A stretch of DNA of 64,000 nt from Rahnella laticis (GTDB lineage: Bacteria; Pseudomonadota; Gammaproteobacteria; Enterobacterales; Enterobacteriaceae). How positions within the stretch are numbered: position 1 is the first letter of the stretch; each line of letters opens with the position of its first letter. Location: NCBI RefSeq assembly GCF_015644585.1, contig NZ_JADOBI010000002.1, positions 124,001 through 188,000 of the forward strand, written 5' to 3'. The notes beneath the pieces were generated by a model that saw only the letters and a list, made by a program, of their open reading frames with translations, was not told the origin of the DNA and ran no database searches. Of the stretch, positions 17,043-25,076 are shown piece by piece. The position numbers and the translations under genes are program-made.

Positions 17043-18084
17043 AGCGCCTTCACTGCTGACTACCGAAGTGCCGCGCGTCAGCCCGTCGCAGGCCGAAAAC
17101 ATCGCCGCGCAGGTCTACGGGCTGGAAGGTTCCGCGCAGGTGTTGGGCGGAGAGCGCGACAGCAATTTTTGCCTGACCACGCTTTCAGGCCGCGCTTACA
17201 TGCTGCGGTTTGTGAATCCGGCAGAAGTGCCGGAAGAGGTCGATTTTCAGACCGCCATTCTCAGTCATCTTGCCTTGCGCGACAGCCAGCTGCCGGTGCC
17301 GCGTTTGCAGGAAAGCCGCAGCGGCGAACTGACGCCGCAGGTCAGCGTCGCCGGGCAGAACCTGACTCTGCGCGCCGTCAGTTATCTTCCGGGTACCGCA
17401 CAATTTCAGGTGCCACGGTCTCAGACACTGATGCGCGAACTCGGCGACACGCTGGCGCGTCTTGACATTGCGCTCAGCGATTTTGAACACCCCGGGGCGA
17501 AACGGGATTTGCTGTGGGATATCAGCGATATGTCGCGCCTTGAAGGCTGGATCCCGCATCTGACTGACCCGGTGCAGCGCCACACTATCAGCCGCGTGCT
17601 GGATATCCATCAGCAAAAAGTGGTGCCCGCCAGCCGCTTTTTGCGCAAACAGGTGATCCACAACGATCTGAACGCGCACAACGTACTGGTTAAAAGCGCA
17701 GACCCGAAGCGTCTGGCGGGGATTATCGATTTTGGCGATGCGCTGCGTGCGCCGCTGATCAATGAACTGGCGACGGCGCTGGCGTATCAGCTCGACAGCC
17801 AGGGCGAAAATCTCTTCCAGTATTGCCGTCCGATGATTGCGGCGTACACCGCCCGCCAGCCGCTGAGTGAGGCGGAACAACACGTTTTGCCTGAACTCGT
17901 GGCCTCGCGGCTGGCGCTGAGCCTGCTGATTGCCCAGCACCGTGCCGTGCTATATCCGCAAAATCGTGATTATATTTTGCGTAATCAGACGCACGCGTGG
18001 GGCAGTTTATCGCGTCTGATGGCGCTGTCGTTTTCGCAGACTGGCGAGATTTTCAGTCAGTCTTGTACGTCTGAATTGCCGTAA
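17035..18084 (+). CDS. APH-family kinase, hydroxylysine-kinase-like
   Basis: A 349-residue protein of the aminoglycoside phosphotransferase/choline kinase fold. The catalytic loop is HNDLNAHNVL (H209, D211, N216) and the metal-binding aspartate is D232 in IIDFGDALRAPLINELATAL. This IDFGD-plus-ELA pattern is like hydroxylysine kinase (HYKK/AGPHD1), not antibiotic-modifying enzymes. It overlaps the SDR and is 11 bp from a class III PLP enzyme of the phospho-lyase type. Known pairs of this kind phosphorylate hydroxylysine (or ethanolamine) and then eliminate phosphate. I infer phosphorylation of a hydroxylated amine or amino acid, not drug resistance. Confidence 0.75.
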   Translation: MSEAPSLLTTEVPRVSPSQAENIAAQVYGLEGSAQVLGGERDSNFCLTTLSGRAYMLRFVNPAEVPEEVDFQTAILSHLALRDSQLPVPRLQESRSGELTPQVSVAGQNLTLRAVSYLPGTAQFQVPRSQTLMRELGDTLARLDIALSDFEHPGAKRDLLWDISDMSRLEGWIPHLTDPVQRHTISRVLDIHQQKVVPASRFLRKQVIHNDLNAHNVLVKSADPKRLAGIIDFGDALRAPLINELATALAYQLDSQGENLFQYCRPMIAAYTARQPLSEAEQHVLPELVASRLALSLLIAQHRAVLYPQNRDYILRNQTHAWGSLSRLMALSFSQTGEIFSQSCTSELP

Positions 18085-18095
18085 AGGGAGCAAAA

Positions 18096-19355
18096 ATGCT
18101 GACTCAGCAACAGGTTCTGGAAGGCCGCCAGCAGTGGCTGGGCGGCGGTTATCGTCTGTTTTATCAGGAACCGCTGCACGTCGTGCGCGGCGAAGGCGTC
18201 TGGTTGTTCGACAGCGAAGGGCGTCGCTATCTGGATGCTTACAACAACGTGGCGTCCGTGGGACATTGCCATCCGGCTGTTGTGGAAGCGATTGCCGCGC
18301 AGGCGGCGCAGCTCAACACGCACACGCGGTATCTTAATGACGCCATTGTGGAGTTTGCCGAGGATTTTCTGACAGAGTTTCCGCCGGAACTGCGCAATCT
18401 CACCATGACCTGCACCGGCAGCGAAGCCAACGATCTGGCGCTGCGCGTGGCGCGGCAAATCACCGGCGGGCAGGGCGTTCTGGTCACGCGCTGGGCGTAT
18501 CATGGCGTCACCAGCGCACTGGCCGAACTTTCGCCATCGCTCTGCGACGGTTTTGAGCAGGGCAAAAATGTCTGGCTCATTGATGCGCCGGACACCTTCC
18601 GCCGTCAGGGCGCTTTCGCCGGTGGCGTGGAACGGGCGCTGGAAGAAATGAAACAGGCTGGCGTAAAACCCGCGGCGCTGCTGGTAGACACGATTTTCTC
18701 CAGCGACGGCGTTTTCAGCCCTGAACCGGCCGAAATGCAGCGTGCGGTGGCGCAGGTTCGTGCGGCGGGCGGGTTATTTATCGCCGACGAAGTGCAGCCT
18801 GGTTTTGGCCGCACCGGCAGCCAGCGCTGGGGCTTTGCCCGTTACGGCGTGATGCCGGATCTGGTGAGTCTGGGCAAACCGATGGGCAACGGCCATCCGG
18901 TCGCCGGGCTGGTGGGCAGGCCGGAACTGTTCGCGGAATTTGGCCGCCGTCAGCGTTATTTCAACACCTTCGGCGGCAATCCGGTTTCGTGCCGCGCGGC
19001 GCATGCGGTTTTGCAGGTTTTACGCCGTGAAGAGCTGCAACAAAACGCGCAACGGACGGGGGAAATTCTGCGGGAAGGGCTGCTGAAACTGGCGGCGCGT
19101 TACCCGGTGATCGGCGATGTGCGCGGTGACGGTTTGTTCATCGGCGTGGAACTGGTGAGCGATCAGCGCAACACGCCCGCGCCTGAGCTGGCGGCGTTTG
19201 TCGTTAACCAGATGCGGCACAAACAGATCCTGATCAGCGCCACCGGCCCGGCGGCGAACGTCCTCAAAATCCGCCCGCCGATGGTCTTTCAGCCCGAACA
19301 CGCCACGCTGTTGCTGGAAACGCTGGCGGGCGTACTGGCAGATATCCCGCTCTGA
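18096..19355 (+). CDS. class III PLP enzyme, phospho-lyase type (ETNPPL/PHYKPL-like)
   Basis: A 419-residue fold-type I PLP enzyme annotated generically as an aminotransferase. Several blocks match the human phosphoethanolamine and phosphohydroxylysine phospho-lyases, not GabT: NNVASVGHCHPAVVEA, NTHTRYLNDAIVEFAEDF, TGSEANDLALRVAR and SLGKPMGNGHPVAGLV, where K261 is the PLP lysine. These enzymes release ammonia and phosphate from an O-phosphorylated amino alcohol, giving an aldehyde. Its position 11 bp after an APH-type kinase supports that chemistry. The aldehyde could be handled by GabD-type dehydrogenases nearby. True aminotransferase activity remains possible. Confidence 0.75.
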   Translation: MLTQQQVLEGRQQWLGGGYRLFYQEPLHVVRGEGVWLFDSEGRRYLDAYNNVASVGHCHPAVVEAIAAQAAQLNTHTRYLNDAIVEFAEDFLTEFPPELRNLTMTCTGSEANDLALRVARQITGGQGVLVTRWAYHGVTSALAELSPSLCDGFEQGKNVWLIDAPDTFRRQGAFAGGVERALEEMKQAGVKPAALLVDTIFSSDGVFSPEPAEMQRAVAQVRAAGGLFIADEVQPGFGRTGSQRWGFARYGVMPDLVSLGKPMGNGHPVAGLVGRPELFAEFGRRQRYFNTFGGNPVSCRAAHAVLQVLRREELQQNAQRTGEILREGLLKLAARYPVIGDVRGDGLFIGVELVSDQRNTPAPELAAFVVNQMRHKQILISATGPAANVLKIRPPMVFQPEHATLLLETLAGVLADIPL

Positions 19356-19357
19356 AA

Positions 19358-20029
19358 TCACCTGTCCCGGCTGGCGGCCAGGAATTCGACCATCTTCTGG
19401 CTGCCGTCGAGAATGTCTTCCTGAATGGCTTTTCTTGCCGTTGCGCTGTCGCCTTTGCGCAGTGCGCGCAAGATTTCTTCGTGATGTTCGATCGCCATCC
19501 GCTCGGAAAAATGTGCGTACGCCTGGGCAATCAGCGGGCCGGTTCGCATCCATAAACTGTCGATGAAATTACTCAGCAGCGGCATCCGCGCGCTTTCGGC
19601 CAGCATCAGATGAAATTCACTGTTAAGCCGCAGCGCCTCCGGCAAATCTTCGCTGCTGATGGCTTTTCGGTTGTTTTCAATGTTCTGTGCGATGCGCTGT
19701 AACTCATATTCGGTAACTGTCTGCGCCGCTTTTTCCGCCCCAAGGCCTTCGAGATCTAAACGCAACGTGCGGATTTCCTGATACTGCTGTTCATCCAGCT
19801 GCGGAACACGAATATCTTTCGGTGTGCGCATTTCCAGCGCCTGCTCTTTTGCCAGCTGCAAAATCGCATCACGCACCGGCGTCACGCTGGTGCCGACCTG
19901 TTCCGCAAGTTCGCGGATCCGCAGGCGGTCATTGGGTTTCAGGCGGCCGGTAATCAGGGCTTCACGCAAGGTGGCGTAGACGCTGCTGCCCAGATAGGCG
20001 TGGTTAATTGAGCTGATGGGATAATTCAA
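19358..20029 (-). CDS. GntR-family regulator, FadR/FCD subfamily
   Basis: A 223-residue repressor-type protein. Residues 12-75 form the GntR winged helix (VYATLREALITGRLKPNDRL, IRELAEQVGTSVTPVRDAIL). The rest is an all-helical FCD ligand domain with metal-type residues in LRLNSEFHLMLAESA and IEHHEEILRALRKGD. It converges with the phospho-lyase gene, 2 bp apart. A TGATGCATCA palindrome lies 70 bp upstream, and the same site precedes the importer and SDR operons, so it probably controls these and itself. The effector is unknown. Confidence 0.87.
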   Translation of the reverse strand: MNYPISSINHAYLGSSVYATLREALITGRLKPNDRLRIRELAEQVGTSVTPVRDAILQLAKEQALEMRTPKDIRVPQLDEQQYQEIRTLRLDLEGLGAEKAAQTVTEYELQRIAQNIENNRKAISSEDLPEALRLNSEFHLMLAESARMPLLSNFIDSLWMRTGPLIAQAYAHFSERMAIEHHEEILRALRKGDSATARKAIQEDILDGSQKMVEFLAASRDR

Positions 20030-20098
20030 AGTTCACCGTAGCAATAGAGTGCGCGCACCCGGATTAAGGAAGAATTCGTGGAAGCCGATTATACAACA

Positions 20099-20108
20099 TG
20101 ATGCATCA
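20099..20108. promoter_or_regulatory. operator TGATGCATCA, copy 3
   Basis: The third exact copy of the palindrome, 70 bp upstream of the GntR gene and about 215 bp from the molybdoenzyme gene. Autoregulation of the regulator is the simplest reading. Confidence 0.72.
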
Positions 20109-20321
20109 AATGTGATGGGCAGAAATACCGCGAAGTTTGATACCTATTCCGGGTGATGAGTAATGTGCGATACATCACGGTAATTAATACATAACCTTAT
20201 GAAATTAAAAAATAAAGCGCGTATACCCCGAAAGGAGGGGCCACCTGCATGCGCGTTGATATCACACAAGGAAAAATTTGACTTAAGCATGAGATGATTT
20301 TTTCTTTTGCGAGCTAATGTT

Positions 20322-22703
20322 ATGAAAAATAATGAAGATTGTAAGGATCCCTCAGGCGTCAACCGCCGGGATTTTGTCAAACTCAGCGGCATGGTGGCTG
20401 CACTTCCTCTGATCGGCTTTAAATTTGCACACGCAGGCGGGAAAATCTCCGTCGCCTCTCAGGAGTTACCCTCCTCACCGGAAAAAATCGTTCCCACCTG
20501 TAGTTCATTCGACTGCGGCGGCAAATGTGATATCCGCGCCCATGTTCAGGAAGGCGTCGTTACCCGCATTTCCACCCGTCCGGATGCCGATCTCGACCCG
20601 GAAATGCCCATCATGCGTGCCTGCGTGCGCGGGCGCAGTTACCGGAAATTTGTCTATCACCCTGACCGGCTGAAATACCCGATGAAGCGCGTCGGCAAGC
20701 GCGGCGAAGGCAAATTCGAACGGATCAGCTGGGAAGAAGCCACGACACTCATTGCGGATAACCTCAAACGCATCACGGAAAAATATGGCCCGGAATCGCG
20801 CTATGTTCACGTCGGCACGGCGGTCAGCGGCAGCCCGTTCTCCGGCGATACCATGGTGCGGCGGTTGCTGAACCAGACCGGCGGCTATCTCAATACTTAT
20901 CACTCGGTGAGTATGGGCAATACGGCGGCGGCGACGCCTTACACCTATGGCGCGGCAGCCAGCGGCAATACGCTGGATACGCTGGCGGACACGCCGCTGG
21001 TGATCTTATGGGGGCATAACCCGAACGAGACCATATTCGGGCATACCAATCACTATTTTCAGCAAATGAAACAGAACGGCACCCGGTTTATCGTGGTGGA
21101 TCCGCGCTATTCGGACACGGCGGCTTCGCTGGCGGATCAGTGGATCCCGCTGCTGCCTTCCACCGACAATGCGCTGATGGACGCGATGATGTACGTCATC
21201 ATCACGGAGAACCTGCACGATAAAGCGTTTGTTGAGCGTTATACCCTGGGCTTTGACGAAAGTTCGATGCCAGAAGGCGTTCCGGCCAATGAATCGCTGG
21301 TGGCGTACCTGACCGGTGCGAAAGACGGCGTGAAAAAGACGCCGGAGTGGGCGGAAAAAATTACGCATGTGCCTGCGCAAACCATCCGCCAGCTGGCGCG
21401 TGATTACGCCACCACCAAACCGGCGGCGCTGATCCAGGGCTGGGGGCCGCAGCGTCACAACTGCGGCGAACGCACTGCGCGCGGTTCAACAATACTGGCG
21501 ACGATCACCGGAAATGTCGGCGTGAAGGGCGGCTGGGCGGGTGGCTATGGCGGTGACAGCAGCCGTAAATTCACCGCTGGCGTGGAAATGCCGGACAATC
21601 CGGTAACGAAGAAAATCTCGGTGATGAACTGGGTGCAGGCGGCGGATGACGCCAGCAAAATCACGTCAGCGGACGGGCTGACCGGCGGCGACAAACTGGA
21701 CAGCAATATCCGCATCCTGTTTTCGCTGGCGGGAAATTATCTGGCAAACCAGAACCCGGATATTCATCAGGCCGTGAAGGTTCTCGAAGATGAATCGAAA
21801 ATTGAATTCATTGTGGCCAGCGATTTGTTCCTCACGCCCAGCGCGAAATATGCCGATCTGTTGCTGCCGGAAACCAGTTTTATGGAACGCTGGAATATTG
21901 GCGAATCGTGGGGAACCGGCAACTACCTGATCCTCTCAGAAAAACTGATTGAACCGCAGTTTGAAAGCCGTACCGACTACGACTGGTTGCGCGAAGTTGC
22001 GGCCAAACTGGGCGTCGAAAAGGAATTCAGTCTCGGACGCACAGAAAAAGACTGGATCGTCAGCATCTGGGAAAAAACCCGTGAATCAATGCCGGAGGAG
22101 AAACTGCCGACCTTTGACGAGTTGCTGGTCACCCGCCGTTATCTTTTCAAAGACAAACCGCATATCGCGTTCGAAGCGAATATCAGTGACCCGCAAAACA
22201 ATCCGTTCCCGACGCCTTCCGGCAAAATCGAGATTTTCTCAAAGCGCCTGTACGACATGCATCACCCGGAAATCCCGGCCTTGTCGCATTACGTTCCGGC
22301 GCACGAAGGCCCGGAAGATGAACTTTCTGCCCGCTTCCCGTTGCAGCTGATCACCTGGAAAGGCAAAAACCGCGCGAACTCGACGCAGTACCCCAACCCG
22401 TGGATGAAGGAAGTGCAGGAGCAAAAGCTGTGGATCAACCCGGCTGATGCCACGCAGCGCGGCATTGCGCAGGGCGACAGCGTGCGCATTCACAACGATC
22501 GCGGCGTGACGCTGATCCCGGCGGAAGTGACGCAGCGCATCATGCCCGGTGTGGTGGCTTTACAGGCGGGCGCGTGGTGGCAGCCGGACGAAAACGGCGT
22601 TGACCGTGGCGGTTGCGCCAACGTGCTCAGTTCGGCGCGCATTACCGCGCTCGCAAAAGGGAATTCTCATCAAACCATGCTGGTGGAGGTTGTGAAAGCA
22701 TGA
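20322..22703 (+). CDS. DMSO reductase-family molybdopterin oxidoreductase, catalytic subunit
   Basis: A 793-residue DmsA-like enzyme. A Tat signal is present (NRRDFVKLSGMVAALPLIGF, residues 14-33), so it is exported folded. An Fe-S cysteine set follows: C60, C65, C69 and C101 (CSSFDCGGKC, then RACVRGRS). SVSMGNTAAATPYTYG occupies the position of the Mo-ligand serine in DmsA. The C-terminal MopB domain ends in GNSHQTMLVEV. The ATG at 20322 is used because an upstream TTG frame lacks support. It overlaps the next gene by 4 bp. Probable role: anaerobic reduction of an S- or N-oxide. A weak FNR-like half-site (TTGAT) lies at 20256-20260. Confidence 0.87.
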   Translation: MKNNEDCKDPSGVNRRDFVKLSGMVAALPLIGFKFAHAGGKISVASQELPSSPEKIVPTCSSFDCGGKCDIRAHVQEGVVTRISTRPDADLDPEMPIMRACVRGRSYRKFVYHPDRLKYPMKRVGKRGEGKFERISWEEATTLIADNLKRITEKYGPESRYVHVGTAVSGSPFSGDTMVRRLLNQTGGYLNTYHSVSMGNTAAATPYTYGAAASGNTLDTLADTPLVILWGHNPNETIFGHTNHYFQQMKQNGTRFIVVDPRYSDTAASLADQWIPLLPSTDNALMDAMMYVIITENLHDKAFVERYTLGFDESSMPEGVPANESLVAYLTGAKDGVKKTPEWAEKITHVPAQTIRQLARDYATTKPAALIQGWGPQRHNCGERTARGSTILATITGNVGVKGGWAGGYGGDSSRKFTAGVEMPDNPVTKKISVMNWVQAADDASKITSADGLTGGDKLDSNIRILFSLAGNYLANQNPDIHQAVKVLEDESKIEFIVASDLFLTPSAKYADLLLPETSFMERWNIGESWGTGNYLILSEKLIEPQFESRTDYDWLREVAAKLGVEKEFSLGRTEKDWIVSIWEKTRESMPEEKLPTFDELLVTRRYLFKDKPHIAFEANISDPQNNPFPTPSGKIEIFSKRLYDMHHPEIPALSHYVPAHEGPEDELSARFPLQLITWKGKNRANSTQYPNPWMKEVQEQKLWINPADATQRGIAQGDSVRIHNDRGVTLIPAEVTQRIMPGVVALQAGAWWQPDENGVDRGGCANVLSSARITALAKGNSHQTMLVEVVKA

Positions 22704-23320
22704 ACCAATTTATAGATTACGCGCCGGTCAGTGACCGCCAGCTGGGTTTCTTTATCGACTCTTCCCGTTGTTCGGGCTGCAAGGCCTGTCAGGTTGCCTG
22801 CAAGGATAAAAACAATCTGGAAGTGGGCCGCCGTTTCCGCCGTATTTACGAAGTGAAAGGCGGCGGATTCGTACCCACCGGGCAGGGCGGCGTTTACAAC
22901 AACGTCTACGCCTACACGCTGTCGATTTCCTGCAACCACTGCAAAGATCCGATCTGCACCAAAAACTGCCCGACTACCGCCATGCACAAACGTCCGGGCG
23001 ACGGCATTGTGCGCGTCAATACCGACAAATGTGTCGGTTGCGGCTACTGCGCGTGGTCGTGTCCGTACGGCGCGCCGCAGTTAAATCAGGAAACCGGCCA
23101 GATGTCGAAATGCGATTTTTGCGTCGATCTGCAAGCCGCCGGAGAACAACCGGTTTGCGTCGCGACCTGTCCGCTGGGCGCGATCAAATTCGGGCCAATT
23201 GACGAGTTACGCGCGCAATACGGCGACCTGTGCGATGTTCAGGGTTTGCCGGGATCCACGCTGACGCAGCCGAATCTTGTCATTAAACCGCATCAGGGCG
23301 CTGAAAAGGGAGGTAAATAA
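22700..23320 (+). CDS. four-cluster ferredoxin subunit, DmsB type
   Basis: A 206-residue electron-transfer subunit (E. coli DmsB has 205). Four Cys groups are visible: CSGCKACQVAC, CNHCKDPICTKNCP, CVGCGYCAWSCPYGAP and CDFCVDLQAAGEQPVCVATCP, giving four [4Fe-4S] clusters. It carries electrons from the membrane anchor to the molybdoenzyme. The ATG overlaps the catalytic-subunit stop codon (ATGA). Confidence 0.92.
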   Translation: MNQFIDYAPVSDRQLGFFIDSSRCSGCKACQVACKDKNNLEVGRRFRRIYEVKGGGFVPTGQGGVYNNVYAYTLSISCNHCKDPICTKNCPTTAMHKRPGDGIVRVNTDKCVGCGYCAWSCPYGAPQLNQETGQMSKCDFCVDLQAAGEQPVCVATCPLGAIKFGPIDELRAQYGDLCDVQGLPGSTLTQPNLVIKPHQGAEKGGK

Positions 23321-23322
23321 TC

Positions 23323-24171
23323 ATGCATGTATGGCCACTTATTATTTTCACTTTGCTGATCCAGAGTTCCGTCGGCATCACGCTGTTCACCACGCTGATC
23401 CTGATTTCCGGCGCGGACAAACTGAGTGCCAGAGAAAAGCATCGTCTTGCGCTGCCCGCCATGCTGACGGCGTTTATTGCCGGTGCGCTCGGGCTTATCG
23501 TGTCCACCGCGCATCTCGGGTATCCGCTTAACGCGTTGCATGCGCTGAGCCATTTCAGCAGTTCGTGGCTGAGCCGTGAAATCGTGTTTGCCAGTGGATA
23601 TCTGGCGGCGCTGGGGCTGGCGACGCTGATTGCGCTTCTGACCAAACGGGTGATCGCGCTGTTAATGGTGATTGCCGTCGCGACGGGCGCGGTGGATATC
23701 TTCTGCATGAGCGCGATTTACGTTCACGCTTCCGTTGTCACGTGGATGCACTTCAACACCTACGTGATGTTTGGCGGCACCGCGCTGACCCTCGGCGCGG
23801 TCAGCGGATTGTGGACACTGGCGGCGCGTCCGTTGCTGGCGTGGGGAACCGTGCGCAGGCTGGCAGTGATGTCGATTGGCGTGCTGATCGCGGTCACCGT
23901 TTTACGCCTGCTGGTTCAGCCGGTGTACGGCAACTATCTGGCCAGCCTGGGCGGCGCGGATCTGATGACGTTCCCGCATCAGCCTCTGGAGGCGTACGGG
24001 CAGATGGCGGTCACGCGTTTTGTGGCCTGGGCGTTGCTGATTGCAGGCGTGTGCGTGACGGCATTATGTCTGCACACGCAGCGGTTCAGCCGCCTGCGGT
24101 TGCTGGCGGGCGCGGTGCTAATCCTGATTGCCGAAGTGATGTTGCGCTTTAACTTTTTCAGTATTCAATAA
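23323..24171 (+). CDS. membrane anchor subunit, DmsC type
   Basis: A 282-residue polytopic inner-membrane protein with about eight hydrophobic helices, starting MHVWPLIIFTLLIQSSVGIT. Size and position match DmsC (287 residues), which oxidises menaquinol and passes electrons to DmsB. It begins 2 bp after the dmsB-like stop, and its own stop overlaps the next start (TAATG). Confidence 0.87.
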   Translation: MHVWPLIIFTLLIQSSVGITLFTTLILISGADKLSAREKHRLALPAMLTAFIAGALGLIVSTAHLGYPLNALHALSHFSSSWLSREIVFASGYLAALGLATLIALLTKRVIALLMVIAVATGAVDIFCMSAIYVHASVVTWMHFNTYVMFGGTALTLGAVSGLWTLAARPLLAWGTVRRLAVMSIGVLIAVTVLRLLVQPVYGNYLASLGGADLMTFPHQPLEAYGQMAVTRFVAWALLIAGVCVTALCLHTQRFSRLRLLAGAVLILIAEVMLRFNFFSIQ

Positions 24172-25043
24172 TGAAATTGTTTTCGCTCGATGCCCGTCCG
24201 CCCGAAGCCGGTGCCGGACGGGCCTGCGTTCGCAATACTCTGCCCGGCAACCCTTGTCAGGCTTGTGTGGATGTCTGCGGCGCGGGCGTCATAAAGGTAA
24301 ACAACGGTAAGATTGAAATAGAAACCGCAGGCTGTACGGCCTGCGGGGCCTGTCTTTTTGCCTGTCCGGCTGGCGCGATAGAAGGCATTACGCCGGCGGA
24401 ACGTGCTTACCGCGACGGCTGTCTGACGGTGCCGCTGAGCCTGAGTGCGCCGTCAGTTAACGAACTGCTGATGTGGCACGCGCAATACCAGATACGCGCC
24501 GTCGAAATGGTGGCCGGTTCGCATTCCGGCTGGCTGATGGCGGTTGCCGCCCTGAATATCTGGCTGAAAAAAACCGGTGAACCGCTGTGGGATCTACAGC
24601 CAGCTTCTGAAGAGACTCAGCAGGGGGCGCGCCGTCACTGGCTGCGCATCAAAGACGATTCCCGCCAGACCGGCCACGTTACACCGGGCGGCAGGGCACG
24701 ACGCGCCAGCTTCCCGCAGGTCACCGAATATCGCATCGTGCTGGATCGCGAAAAGTGCTCGCTGTGCGGCGCTTGTGCGCGGGTTTGCCCCGAATCAGCG
24801 ATTCATATCAGTGACACTTTTTTTACGCTGAATGCGCAAAAATGCACGGGTTGTGGCAACTGCGAAACCCTGTGCTTCGAAAAAACGATCGGCGTGGAGA
24901 AGGATATTGCGGCGGGTTCAGAAATTTTGGAAACAACGGGCGGGGTGTGTATGACGTGCCGCCGCCCGTTTACGGCATGGTCAGCAGATGAAAAACGGTG
25001 CCCGGTCTGCCGGAAGCACCGTTTTAATATGCGTGAGGTTTGA
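24171..25043 (+). CDS. 4Fe-4S protein, NapF-like, accessory to the molybdoenzyme
   Basis: A 290-residue soluble protein with four Fe-S-type cysteine groups: C29/C32/C36 (a short set, CQACVDVC), C55-C65 (CTACGACLFACP), C196-C206 (CSLCGACARVCP) and C225-C235 (CTGCGNCETLC). A tail with two CxxC pairs (C260/C263, C277/C280) looks like a zinc ribbon. Residues 80-180 carry no clear motif. Coupling to the dmsC-like gene suggests a role in assembling or supplying electrons to the enzyme, as proposed for NapF. In E. coli this position would be held by a TorD-type chaperone (DmsD), which I do not find here. Confidence 0.75.
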   Translation: MKLFSLDARPPEAGAGRACVRNTLPGNPCQACVDVCGAGVIKVNNGKIEIETAGCTACGACLFACPAGAIEGITPAERAYRDGCLTVPLSLSAPSVNELLMWHAQYQIRAVEMVAGSHSGWLMAVAALNIWLKKTGEPLWDLQPASEETQQGARRHWLRIKDDSRQTGHVTPGGRARRASFPQVTEYRIVLDREKCSLCGACARVCPESAIHISDTFFTLNAQKCTGCGNCETLCFEKTIGVEKDIAAGSEILETTGGVCMTCRRPFTAWSADEKRCPVCRKHRFNMREV

Positions 25044-25076
25044 GTGAAAGGCGCATCCCTGCGCCGGTGAAAGGGT

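Noticed and set aside
17035-18084. Aminoglycoside resistance gene
   Set aside because: It has the APH fold, but its motifs and its coupling to a phospho-lyase-type PLP enzyme fit metabolic kinases of the hydroxylysine-kinase kind.
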